Below, one piece after another: positions 25,401 through 32,380 of a DNA stretch of 64,000 nt. A model generated the notes under the pieces. The model saw only the letters and a list, made by a program, of their open reading frames with translations, had not been told where the DNA came from and did no database searches. How positions within the stretch are numbered: the stretch's first letter is position 1; every line of letters starts with the position of its first letter. The position numbers and the translations under genes were made by a program. Source of the DNA: Streptomyces liliifuscus (GTDB taxonomy: Bacteria > Actinomycetota > Actinomycetes > Streptomycetales > Streptomycetaceae); NCBI RefSeq assembly GCF_016598615.1, contig NZ_CP066831.1:1550001-1614000 (forward strand), in the 5' to 3' direction.

Positions 25401-26576
25401 GGCGAGGAGGGCGCACTGGGCCTCGGCGTTGGGGGCGGTCAGGCCGTTGGAGCGGCCGTCGGAGTTGACGGCCGTCGCGTGGATCACCGCCAGGACGCGG
25501 TCGCCGTCGCGTTCGGCGTCCGCGAGCCGTTTCAGTACGACGACTCCGCAGCCCTCGCCGCGTACGATCCCGTCGGCCGAGGCGTCGAACGCCTTGCAGC
25601 GGCCGTCCGGGGCGAGGGCGCCCGCGCGCTGGAAACCGAGGGTGACGGCGGGGGTCAGTAGCAGGTTCACCCCGGCGGCGAGCGCCGTGTCGCTCTCGCC
25701 CGTCACCAGGCTGCGTACGGCGTGGTGCACCGCGACCAGCGAGGACGAGCACGCCGTGTCGACGGACAGGCTGGGGCCGCGCAGGTCGAGGGCGTACGAC
25801 AGGCGGCCCGCGGCGATGCTCATGGACGCCCCGGTGGCCGTCCAGGCGTCCACGGCGTGCAGGTCGGCTGTCGTGAGGTGCGCGTACTCGTTGCCGCCGA
25901 TGCCCACGAAGACGCCGGTGCGGGTGCCCGCGAGCGCGGGTGCGGAGAGGGCCGCGTGGTCGAGGGCCTCCCGGGTGACTTCGAGGAGCATGCGGTGCTG
26001 GGGGTCCATGGCGGTCGCCTCGTGGGCGGGGATGCCGAAGAACTCGGCGTCGAAGCCGGCGATGTCGTCGAGGCCGCCGAGGAAGGCGCCGTGCCGGTTC
26101 ACGTCGTCCGGCAGTCGTTCCGGGTCGCTGAGGAACGGGGCCCAGCGGCCGGGCGGGAGCGTGCCTACCGCGTCGCGGCCTTCGGTGAGGAGTTGCCAGT
26201 ACTCGTCGGGGGACGTGACGCCGCCGGGGAATCGGCAGCCGAGGCCGACGACGGCGACCGCGACGGGGGTCGGTTCGGTTCGGTGGGTGCCGGTTGACTG
26301 TGGCCGGTCGCGCAGTTCCCCGCGCCTCTTACGGGGCGGGGTCTCCTCCAGGCGTCTCACCAGTGTGTCGATCGTCGGTGCCTCCCACAGCAGTGTGTCC
26401 GGGAGTCGTCTTCCGGCCAGTTCGCTCAGGTCGGCTGTCAGTGCCACCGCGTCTCGGGAGGTGAGTCCTGCCTCCGCCAGGGGCCTGTCGTCGGGGAGTT
26501 GGCCCGCGCTGACCCCGTACCAGTCCTGGAGTCGATCCGCGACCAGCTCGCGGATCTCCCTGCGCGACACGCTCAT
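22401..26576 (-). CDS. Pks13-like polyketide synthase (ACP-KS-AT-ACP-TE)
   Basis: 1391 aa, single condensing module without reductive domains. Order: N-terminal carrier (GLTS, Ser-40), KS (TACSSS Cys-276; His-407 in EAHGTG; His-447 in KTNLGH), AT (GHSLGE, Ser-719; specificity tetrad GAGH at 817-820 instead of YASH or HAFH), C-terminal carrier (GLDS, Ser-1028), a repeat-containing linker and a thioesterase (GWSYGG, Ser-1206; His in PGHH). This matches mycobacterial Pks13, which condenses a ligase-activated fatty acid on the first carrier with a carboxylated acyl chain on the second. Start overlaps the ligase stop (ATGA). The GAGH tetrad points to ethylmalonyl or larger extender, fitting the nearby ccr. 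Residues 82-92 are encoded by a copy of the intergenic repeat. Confidence 0.93.
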   Translation of the reverse strand: MSVSRREIRELVADRLQDWYGVSAGQLPDDRPLAEAGLTSRDAVALTADLSELAGRRLPDTLLWEAPTIDTLVRRLEETPPRKRRGELRDRPQSTGTHRTEPTPVAVAVVGLGCRFPGGVTSPDEYWQLLTEGRDAVGTLPPGRWAPFLSDPERLPDDVNRHGAFLGGLDDIAGFDAEFFGIPAHEATAMDPQHRMLLEVTREALDHAALSAPALAGTRTGVFVGIGGNEYAHLTTADLHAVDAWTATGASMSIAAGRLSYALDLRGPSLSVDTACSSSLVAVHHAVRSLVTGESDTALAAGVNLLLTPAVTLGFQRAGALAPDGRCKAFDASADGIVRGEGCGVVVLKRLADAERDGDRVLAVIHATAVNSDGRSNGLTAPNAEAQCALLAEAHTAPTTVDYVEAHGTGTALGDPIEASALGAVLGRDRSLDQPLLIGSAKTNLGHLEAAAGIAGLIKTVLALHHGEIPAHLHFTRPGPHADLDALGLRVVGSPEPWPRYSGTATAGVSAFGFGGTNAHVVLAEHRPAARAKGPAERPALLLLDGPTKERVRAYAGELASWLDTPDSRRVHDADLARTLAGRAGRGRHRAALVTRDRTETRTALGRLAAGDPSPRLVTGEDRPGGPGPMVWVFSGYGSQWPGMGRQLLATEPVFAAAVDRLEAIVRYHAGLSLRAGLQSDADLSTPATVMPVLYGVQVALAELWRSYGLEPDAVIGHSLGEIAAAVVSGALDEATGARIVAVRSRLLARMTGGAMAVVELPAAEIPRLAREFGTLEVAVHSSPAQSVVTGSAEDVAGLVARVTGNGGFARSLGVSGAGHSPEVEPLLPEFAWELGEVRHSAPRCRRYSTALGDPRESVPCDTEYWVANLRNPVRFAQAVRAAAEDGHRVFVEVAPHATQLHPLTDTLRDAGADDALIVPTLRRDTDDALTFRTSLATLLVHGVRVAQPREGLHPEGRIVDVPPPRWRHRRFWAGEEPSEAEEPPRAMPLDPAAGPLERLRLCVAAVMGYSPEHLDPDTPLTDLGLDSLTAVRIRAAVEREFGIEMEPGVLLRRGTLRAVAELLETGGEAETVGTPGRRTTPGDLKERRAAPSSATDTLARETADTLARAEADTLVRKEAAPRPPAPTPLRAFPGTGPGTPLFLAHAAGGSADVYVRLAQRLDGDRPVYGFDRRPDPDDVPGRAEEFVRRVREELPKGPWILGGWSYGGLVAQEAVRLLAPYGRVPALVLLDSVLPLPTRLTPTDLVLRHFRDFAAYVERTYGTALDLPYDELAGLDDTGRIDLVIKMLRDTVELPEAVLEHQRTSYLDLRSGERHQPGGYAGRTLLYRASEPAPHTVHDPRYERGDATLGWDAHCADLTVVPLPGHHLSLLDPPVVDTLAALLTRDLRDS
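23227..23290 (-). repeat. 24-bp tandem repeat in the PKS linker
   Basis: Two full and one partial copy of a 24-bp unit containing CGTGCGAGCGTGTCGG, encoding the repeated octapeptide ADTLARxx at about residues 1096-1119. It lies in the linker between the C-terminal carrier and the thioesterase. The period is a multiple of three, so copy-number change would keep the frame and alter linker length. Confidence 0.8.
26301..26335 (-). repeat. Copy B of the window repeat, inside PKS coding sequence
   Basis: On the minus strand this reads GCGCGGGGAACTGCGCGACC with the preceding CCCGTAAGAGG, matching the intergenic repeat at 36028-36062 and 59571-59610. Here it is translated as RKRRGELRDRP (residues 82-92) in the linker between the first carrier and the KS, so it seems to have been inserted, or kept, in frame. 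Confidence 0.75.
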
Positions 26577-28306
26577 CGTGGCCCGAATCCGCCGTCGAGG
26601 AAGCGTGCCCGGGCGGCCGCGCGGGACACCTTGCCGCTGCTCGTACGGGGGACGGAGCCCGGCGGCACGAGCCGCAGTGAGCCGAGGCGCAGGCCGTGGC
26701 GGGCGGAGATCGCGGCGCGCACGACGCGTTCGGCGTTCCGGGTGGCCTTCGGCGTCGGATCGGTGTCGCGCCGGTGCTCCGCGACCACGACGACGTCCTC
26801 GCCCACGTCGTCGGCCCGGGTCACTCCGAACGCGGCGAGGTGGTCCCGGCGGATCAGGGCCACGGCCGTCTGTACGGTCTCCTCGATGTCCTGGGGGTAG
26901 TGGTTGCGCCCGTCCACGATGAGTACGTCCTTGAGGCGGCCGGTGACGAGCAGCCGCCCGTCGTGCAGAGCGCCGAGGTCGCCGGTGCGCAGCCAGTCCC
27001 CGGCCGCGCCGAAGCCGAAGGTCTCGGCCGTGAGTCCGGCGCGCTTCCAGTAGCCGCGGCCGATGTTGGGGCCGCGCAACTGGATCTCGCCGACCCGCCC
27101 TTGCGGCAGCACGGCACCGTCCCGGCCGACGATCCGCAGCTCCTGCCCGACGGGCGCCCCGCACGGGACGAGCACGGCCGCCGTCTCGTCCGACGTCTCC
27201 TCGATCCGGCCCTCCGTGAGTGCGCCGGCGTCGCAGGCGACGGCCGAGGACGGTTCGTCCCGGGAGCTCGCGGTCACGAACACGGTGGCCTCCGCCAGGC
27301 CGTAGGCCGGACAGTGCGCGGCCGGGTCGAGCCCCGCGGGCGCGAATGTGGTGTGGAAGCGGTCCACCGTCCCGGCACGCACCGGTTCGCTGCCGTTGAT
27401 GAGCACCCGTACGCGGTCCAGGCGGAGTTCGTCGACGAGCGCGGGGTCGGTGCGGGCCACGCAGTAGTCGTACGCGAAGTTCGGGGCGGCGCTGACGGTG
27501 CCTTCGTACGAGCCGAGGAGGCGCAGCCAGCGGGCGGGGTCCTGGAGGAAGGCGGAGGGGTCCATGAGGACGGACGGGAAGCCTCCCACGACGGGCGCGG
27601 CGATGCTGAGGACTAGGCCCATGTCGTGGAAGAGGGGCAGCCAGCCGACCGTGGTGGCGGCGTCCGGGTCGGCGATGAACGCGTCGATGGCCTGACGCGC
27701 GTTGGCGACGACGTTGGCGTGACTGATCATCACGCCGGCCGGGCTGCGGGTGGATCCGGAGGTGTACTGGAGGTATGCGATGTCGTCCGGCTCGGGGGCT
27801 CCCGACGGTTCGCCCGAATCGATGAATCCACCGCGCTGGACGGGGAGTTGGTCGACGGGCACGACGGGGACCTCCGGCAGGCCCCGCTCGCGGATGAACT
27901 CGCCCATCGCACGGGCCGTTGCGGAGTCGCTGAGCAGACATGCCGGTTCGCAGTCGGCCAGGACGGCCGCCAGTCGCCCTTCGTGGCCGGGGAGTTGGGG
28001 GCCGAAGAGAGGTACGGCGATGACGCGGGCGTACAGGCAGCCGAGGAAGCCGGCCGCGTAGTCGAGCCCCTGGGGCAGCACGAGGGCGGCGCGTTCGCCG
28101 GGTGAGGCGACCTGGGCGAGTCGGTCGGCGACGGCTCTGGCCCTGGCGTCGAGGGCGCGCCATCCGAGGGCCCGGTGCACTCCGGTGGGGGCGCTGTCGG
28201 GGAAGTCGACGTGGCTGAAGGCGCGTTGTTGCGGCCGGTGTCTGGCCCAGTGCCTCAGGTGGTCCGTGAGCGAGGCGGATGCGGCGGCGGGCCGGACGGA
28301 GGTCAT
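26573..28306 (-). CDS. Fatty acyl-AMP ligase (FadD32/FAAL type)
   Basis: 577 aa adenylating enzyme of the ANL superfamily, FAAL branch, which activates fatty acids as acyl-AMP and loads them onto a carrier protein rather than CoA. Motifs in order: LQYTSGSTRSPAGVMISH (phosphate loop), GWLPLFHDMGL, INGSEPV, YGLAEATVFV, and DVLIVDGRNHYPQDIEE near the C-terminal hinge; Lys in SSGKVSR is the adenylation lysine. The FAAL-type insertion region around residues 340-390 is present. It is the first gene of the operon and overlaps the PKS start (ATGA), so its acyl chain most likely goes to the PKS N-terminal carrier. Confidence 0.93.
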   Translation of the reverse strand: MTSVRPAAASASLTDHLRHWARHRPQQRAFSHVDFPDSAPTGVHRALGWRALDARARAVADRLAQVASPGERAALVLPQGLDYAAGFLGCLYARVIAVPLFGPQLPGHEGRLAAVLADCEPACLLSDSATARAMGEFIRERGLPEVPVVPVDQLPVQRGGFIDSGEPSGAPEPDDIAYLQYTSGSTRSPAGVMISHANVVANARQAIDAFIADPDAATTVGWLPLFHDMGLVLSIAAPVVGGFPSVLMDPSAFLQDPARWLRLLGSYEGTVSAAPNFAYDYCVARTDPALVDELRLDRVRVLINGSEPVRAGTVDRFHTTFAPAGLDPAAHCPAYGLAEATVFVTASSRDEPSSAVACDAGALTEGRIEETSDETAAVLVPCGAPVGQELRIVGRDGAVLPQGRVGEIQLRGPNIGRGYWKRAGLTAETFGFGAAGDWLRTGDLGALHDGRLLVTGRLKDVLIVDGRNHYPQDIEETVQTAVALIRRDHLAAFGVTRADDVGEDVVVVAEHRRDTDPTPKATRNAERVVRAAISARHGLRLGSLRLVPPGSVPRTSSGKVSRAAARARFLDGGFGPR

Positions 28307-28432
28307 GAGGGCTCCAACTGGGTCGGCGGCAGCGCGAGTTGAGCGAGAGCGGGGGAAGCGCGGGGGGAGTGCGTCCGCTTGGGGCGGTGCCCCAGGTTCC
28401 GCCTCCGGGCGAGGGGTGGGTTAGACGACGTG

Positions 28433-28471
28433 CTGACAGTTCGTCTCCCGCCTTCTGTCAGTTCGCTGACA
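28433..28471. promoter_or_regulatory. TGTCAG palindrome between ligase and MFS genes
   Basis: Perfect palindrome TGTCAGTTCGCTGACA at 28456-28471 (6-bp arms), preceded at 28433-28443 by a half-site CTGACAGTTCG that can also pair with it. It lies in the divergent promoter region of the FAAL-PKS operon and the MFS exporter. A related CTGTCAGT occurs at 30009-30016 before the PucR gene, so these may be sites for the same regulator. Confidence 0.55.
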
Positions 28472-28559
28472 AAGGCATCCCGTCGATTCCATGCCGTGGG
28501 CCAGAGCCCGGGCGGCGCTCTCGCGCCGACAATCCGTGCGACGGCGGAAGGAGCGTCTT

Positions 28560-29990
28560 GTGGGACGTGCACGGCTGTTCGCGCTGTTCTCCCTGCTCAC
28601 ACTGACCGGGTTCATCACGACGCTCGACAACACGGTCATCAATGTGGCCCTGCCGACCGTACAGCGCGAACTGGGCCTGACGGTGCCCGACTTGGAATGG
28701 GTGGCAGCCAGCTATGTGCTCAGTTTCGGAGCGCTGCTGCTGCCCGGCGGGCGGCTGACCGACCTGTTCGGGCGCAGACCCGTGCTGGCCGCCGGGATCC
28801 TGGTCTTCACGGCGGCGTCGGCGGCGGCCGCCCTCGCGGACAGCGGGGGCACGCTGATCGCGGCCCGTACGGTGCAGGGGGTCGGGGCCGCGCTGGTCAT
28901 CCCTGCCTCGCTCGCCGTCATCGCGGTCGATCTGCCCGCGCGGCTGCGCGCCACGGCCGTGGGCCTGTGGACGGCGGCGCTGGCCGTGGCGCTGGCGCTG
29001 GGGCCCGTGGTGGGCGGCTTCGTCACCCAACGGTGGGGCTGGGGCTGGGTGTTCGCGCTCAACGTGCCGTTCGGGCTGATCGCGCTGCTGCTGATGCCGG
29101 CCGTCCCCGGCCGGTCCGCGCCCCGACGCGGCGGTCTCGATGTGCCGGGTGTGCTGCTGTCCGTGCTCGCGCTCTATCTGCTCACGTACGGTCTCGTGCG
29201 CGGCCAGGAGCACGGGTTCGGCACCGCGCCCGTGCCGCTGTGCCTGGGCGTTTCGGCGGTCGCCGTCTGTGTGTTCGTCGTCGTGGAGGCCCGGACCGCG
29301 CGGCCGCTCGTCGAACTGCGACTGCTGCGCGACCGGTTCCTCACCGGCGGGATCGTCGCGCAGGTGCTGTGGGGCATCGGCGTCAACGGGGTGTTCTTCT
29401 TCACGGCCCTCTATCTCCAGCGGGTGCTGGGCTTCTCACCGACGGGGGCGGGGCTCGCGTTTCTGCCGCTGGCGGGCGCGCTGCTGCTGGGGACGCCGGT
29501 GGCCGAGCGGGCGGCCCGTGCGCTGGGCGCGCATGTCTCGATCGCGGGCGGCCTCTGCATGGTGGCGGTCGGTCTGCTGTACGTCTCGGCAGCGGGTGCG
29601 CGGGCCGGCTTCTGGGACCTGCAGCCGGGGCTGCTGCTGATCGGCTGGGGTTCCGCGTTCACCACTCCCCTGACCGTGCGCAGTCTCGACCGGGTTCCGG
29701 AGGCCGGGATGGGGATGGCGACCGGCCTGGTGAGCGCGGCACGCGAGGTCTCCGGTGTGTTCGGGGTGGTCCTGGTGGGCGTGGTCCTCACCCGGCGCGA
29801 AAGCTCCGAGCTGCGTTCCGGCGCCGATCCGCGCGACGCGTTCCTGGAGGGCTACGACCTCGGTCTGCGGCTCGCGGCGTGCTGCGTACTCGCGGGTGCG
29901 TTCGTGACGCTGGTGACGCTGCGCCGTCGTGGGCGTCATCGGCGCGTGGTGGCGCGGAGCAGGAGCCGGATTCCCCTTGTCATGAAGTGA
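28560..29990 (+). CDS. MFS drug/lipid exporter, DHA2 (14-TM) type
   Basis: 476 aa, GTG at 28560 behind GGAAGGA. Proton-driven major facilitator exporter of the 14-segment DHA2 family. The motif TLDNTVINVALPTVQREL in the first helix, GRLTDLFGRRPVLAAG (motif A) in the loop after helix 2 and ALGPVVGGF (motif C) in helix 5 are present. It is divergent from the ligase-PKS operon with 253 bases between, so export of the locus product is a reasonable guess, though such pumps often give general drug resistance. The stop codon lies inside a CTTGTCA/TGACAAG palindrome. Confidence 0.9.
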   Translation: MGRARLFALFSLLTLTGFITTLDNTVINVALPTVQRELGLTVPDLEWVAASYVLSFGALLLPGGRLTDLFGRRPVLAAGILVFTAASAAAALADSGGTLIAARTVQGVGAALVIPASLAVIAVDLPARLRATAVGLWTAALAVALALGPVVGGFVTQRWGWGWVFALNVPFGLIALLLMPAVPGRSAPRRGGLDVPGVLLSVLALYLLTYGLVRGQEHGFGTAPVPLCLGVSAVAVCVFVVVEARTARPLVELRLLRDRFLTGGIVAQVLWGIGVNGVFFFTALYLQRVLGFSPTGAGLAFLPLAGALLLGTPVAERAARALGAHVSIAGGLCMVAVGLLYVSAAGARAGFWDLQPGLLLIGWGSAFTTPLTVRSLDRVPEAGMGMATGLVSAAREVSGVFGVVLVGVVLTRRESSELRSGADPRDAFLEGYDLGLRLAACCVLAGAFVTLVTLRRRGRHRRVVARSRSRIPLVMK

Positions 29991-29994
29991 CAAG
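29976..29994. promoter_or_regulatory. Palindrome at MFS stop, upstream of PucR gene
   Basis: CTTGTCATGAAGTGACAAG, perfect 7-bp arms around TGAAG, spanning the MFS stop codon (29988-29990) about 100 bases before the PucR start. It could act as an operator for the PucR gene or as a weak terminator of the MFS gene. CTGTCAGT at 30009-30016 follows closely. Confidence 0.45.
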
Positions 29995-30092
29995 CCCCCG
30001 GTGCATGTCTGTCAGTCACCGATGAGGCTCGGCAGAATCCGTGCGGGTAACGTCAGCGTGCCCCACTTCCCGTGCGCAGAAGGAGCCGCTGC

Positions 30093-31346
30093 GTGACCGG
30101 ATTCCGCATTCTGGAGAAGATCGAGGCAACGAACGCCACAGCGCGGGCCGAGGAGGCCCACGGCCCGTTCAAGGCGTTCCCTTCGGGTCTGCACGACCAT
30201 CTCAGACCCTTCTTCGACGACATCACCGAAGAGGTCGTACGGGCGATCAGAACCGAGATCCCGGAGTACGCGCGGCCGACGGACGACACGTACATGCAGG
30301 TCGTGCACCAGGGTGTGGAGCACGCGCTGCAGGGGTTCCTGGAGCGGATGGCGAAGCCGGACACCGACTGGGAGCCGGTGACGGCGACCTATCAGCGCAT
30401 CGGCCGGGGCGAGGCGGACGAGGGGCGCAGTCTCGACGCGTTCCAGTCGGCTCTGCGGCTCGGCGCGCGGGTGACATGGCGTCGGATCAACGCGCTGGTC
30501 GACGCCGATCTGCTGCCGCGTCATGTGCTGGCCGCGTTCGGTGAGGCGCTGTTCCTGCACCTGGACGAGATGGCGGCCGCGACGACGGCCGGGTACACGG
30601 AGGCGCGGCTGCACGCGGCCGGTGAGCTGCAGCAGCGGCGTACGCGGCTGATCGATCTGCTGATCGTGGACCCGCCCGCGTCGGTGGCGGCCCTCACGGA
30701 TCTCGCGCACACCGCTCAGTGGCCCGTGCCCCGTTCGCTGGCCGTGGTCGTCATCGATCACGGAACGCAGGCCGGGGCGGCCCAACCGCCCATCGTGCCG
30801 CCCGAGTTCCTCGCGCGGTTCGATGTGCGCCCGGCCGTACTGGTGGTGCCCGATCCGGAGGGCCCGGGAAGGGCGCGTGCCGTCGCCGGTGCGCTCCAGG
30901 GCCTACGGGCCGTCATGGGGCCGAGTGTCGCGCTCCAGGAGGGGGCGAGGTCGCTGCGGTGGGCTGCCGAGGCGCTCGATCTGGCCCGGCGGGGTGTGCT
31001 GCCGGACACGGAGATGGTGCGTTGCCGGGACCATCTGGCCACGCTGATGCTGTTCCGCGACGAGGCGCTGGTGGAGGCGATGGCCGACCGGCATCTGCGT
31101 CCCCTGGACACCATCCGGCTGCCCCAGCGCGAGCGCCTCGCGGAGACACTCCTCAGTTGGCTGGAGTGCGGCCACAACGCGAGCGAGGTGGCCGCCCGTC
31201 TCGCGGTCCATCCGCAGACGGTCCGCTACCGCATGCGTCAGCTCGACGAGTTGTTCGGCGACCGGCTCCACGACCCCACCACCCAGTTCGAGATGCAGCT
31301 GGCGCTGCGGGCGCTCAAGCTCCGGAGGGCGGCCCGGGCACGGTGA
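30093..31346 (+). CDS. PucR-family transcriptional regulator
   Basis: 417 aa, GTG at 30093 behind AGAAGGAG. The N-terminal half is an all-helical sensor-like region (RsbRD_N-like, about residues 20-170), the middle a GGDEF-like degenerate domain, and the C-terminus the PucR helix-turn-helix (LLSWLECGHNASEVAARL, then VHPQTVRYRMRQLDELFG). These regulators control purine, amino-acid and secondary-metabolite genes; the ligand is unknown. It lies directly after the MFS gene (102 bases) and shares short TGTCAG-type sites with the promoter region of the ligase-PKS operon, so it is the most likely local regulator (inference). Confidence 0.85.
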   Translation: MTGFRILEKIEATNATARAEEAHGPFKAFPSGLHDHLRPFFDDITEEVVRAIRTEIPEYARPTDDTYMQVVHQGVEHALQGFLERMAKPDTDWEPVTATYQRIGRGEADEGRSLDAFQSALRLGARVTWRRINALVDADLLPRHVLAAFGEALFLHLDEMAAATTAGYTEARLHAAGELQQRRTRLIDLLIVDPPASVAALTDLAHTAQWPVPRSLAVVVIDHGTQAGAAQPPIVPPEFLARFDVRPAVLVVPDPEGPGRARAVAGALQGLRAVMGPSVALQEGARSLRWAAEALDLARRGVLPDTEMVRCRDHLATLMLFRDEALVEAMADRHLRPLDTIRLPQRERLAETLLSWLECGHNASEVAARLAVHPQTVRYRMRQLDELFGDRLHDPTTQFEMQLALRALKLRRAARAR

Positions 31347-31441
31347 GGGTCACGGCGACCGCGCGAAGGTGAGCGTCACAGCGACCGGCCGAGGATGATC
31401 GTCACAGCGACTGACCGAGGGTGAGCGTGTGCGGTGCGAAG
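31342..31441. repeat. 26-bp tandem repeats across PucR/GNAT junction
   Basis: Three consecutive 26-bp units (31342-31367, 31368-31393, 31394-31419) and a partial fourth, each with the pattern GGTGAgcGTCACaGCGAC. They start in the last codon of the PucR gene and run into the 3' end of the convergent GNAT gene. The period is not a multiple of three. Confidence 0.7.
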
Positions 31442-31884
31442 CCGTTGCGCTCGTAGAACCGGATCGCGTCCGCGTTGGCCGCGTACGCCGTCACCTCCGC
31501 GACCTGGGCGCCCTGTTGCCGTGCCCAGTCGAGGAAGGCCTCCACGAGCCGCGCTCCCGTCAGGGTGCCGCGGTGGGCCGGGCGCACGTACAGGCTGTGC
31601 AGGGTGGCGATCTTCGCCGGGCGCATGGCCGAGCCCTCCGCGACCGTGCCCACCAGGTGTCCTATGACCTCCCCTTCGCTGTCGGCCACCAGCGACAGCC
31701 GGGCCGGATCGTCGATGCCGGAGGCGAATCTCTCCGCACCTTCCGCGAGGGGCCAGTTGATGTCGACGGTCGCGTCCCTGGTGCCCGCGTCCTCGGCGAA
31801 CAGGGCCGCGCTGGAGGCGACGAGCGCGGGGATGTCCTCGGCGTGGGCCCGGCGGACGGCTACCTGGTCGTGGTGGTCACTCAT
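31402..31884 (-). CDS. GNAT-family N-acetyltransferase
   Basis: 160 aa. Acetyl-CoA-dependent acyltransferase fold: N-terminal VRRAHAEDIPALVASSAALF, the core strand ATLHSLYVRPAHRGTLTGARLVEAF with the pyrophosphate-binding loop (R-G-T-L-T-G, slightly unlike the usual Q/RxxGxG), and the end ADAIRFYERNGFAP. Substrate unknown. ATG at 31884 gives the normal N-terminus, but no good ribosome binding site precedes it. Its final codons lie within the 26-bp tandem repeat shared with the convergent PucR gene. A very long palindrome begins 60 bases upstream. Confidence 0.82.
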   Translation of the reverse strand: MSDHHDQVAVRRAHAEDIPALVASSAALFAEDAGTRDATVDINWPLAEGAERFASGIDDPARLSLVADSEGEVIGHLVGTVAEGSAMRPAKIATLHSLYVRPAHRGTLTGARLVEAFLDWARQQGAQVAEVTAYAANADAIRFYERNGFAPHTLTLGQSL

Positions 31885-31943
31885 GGAACAGGACGGTAGC
31901 GGCCCGGTCTGACAAAGCCACTGGGCAGCGTTCGTCGACGCCT

Positions 31944-31996
31944 GGGATTTCCTGGACAGGTGTCCATGTATAGTGGACACCTGTCCAGGAAATCCC
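31944..31996. promoter_or_regulatory. Long perfect palindrome upstream of DUF1304-TetR operon
   Basis: Perfect inverted repeat with 23-bp arms (31944-31966 and 31974-31996) and a 7-base spacer TGTATAG. The inner part contains TGGACAGGTGTCCA on each side, itself palindromic, so it can be read as two adjacent operators. TATAGT in the centre could serve as a -10 element. It lies between the divergent GNAT and DUF1304-TetR genes and is the obvious candidate operator for that TetR protein. Confidence 0.75.
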
Positions 31997-32017
31997 CCCT
32001 GAAGGAGCCCACTCCCC

Positions 32018-32380
32018 ATGCAGACACTCGCCAACGTGCTGGTCGGCCTCGTCGCCGCCCTGCACGCCTACATCCTGGTTCTGGAGATGTTCCTGTGGGA
32101 GAAGAAGCCGGGGCGCGGGCTGCACGGGTTCGACCCCGAGATGGCGCGGGCCACCGCCGCGCTCGCCGCCAACCAGGGGCTCTACAACGGCTTTCTCGCG
32201 GCCGGACTCGTCTGGGGACTGATCGCCGACGACCCCACGGGCTTTCGCGTACAGGTCTTCTTCCTGGCGTGCGTGATCGTCGCGGGTGTGTACGGCACGG
32301 TCACCGCGAACCGTCGCATCCTCTTCGCGCAGGCCCTGCCCGGCGCGCTCGCCCTGGCCGCCGTCCTCGCCGCCCGGTGA
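32018..32380 (+). CDS. DUF1304 membrane protein
   Basis: 120 aa, ATG behind GAAGGAG. Four hydrophobic segments (residues about 5-25, 50-70, 75-95, 100-118) and the conserved segments LEMFLWEKKPG and NQGLYNGFLAAGLVWG identify the DUF1304 family of small inner-membrane proteins of unknown function. The stop overlaps the start of the TetR gene (GTGA, 32377-32380). The operon is preceded by a striking palindrome, so the membrane protein is probably induced by whatever ligand the TetR protein senses. Confidence 0.85.
   Translation: MQTLANVLVGLVAALHAYILVLEMFLWEKKPGRGLHGFDPEMARATAALAANQGLYNGFLAAGLVWGLIADDPTGFRVQVFFLACVIVAGVYGTVTANRRILFAQALPGALALAAVLAAR

Noticed and set aside
26577..28163. Very long open frame continuing the PKS upstream on the minus strand
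   Set aside because: It overlaps the ligase gene in another frame, is Arg/Pro-rich with no domain, and the PKS has a clear start at 26576 overlapping the ligase stop.
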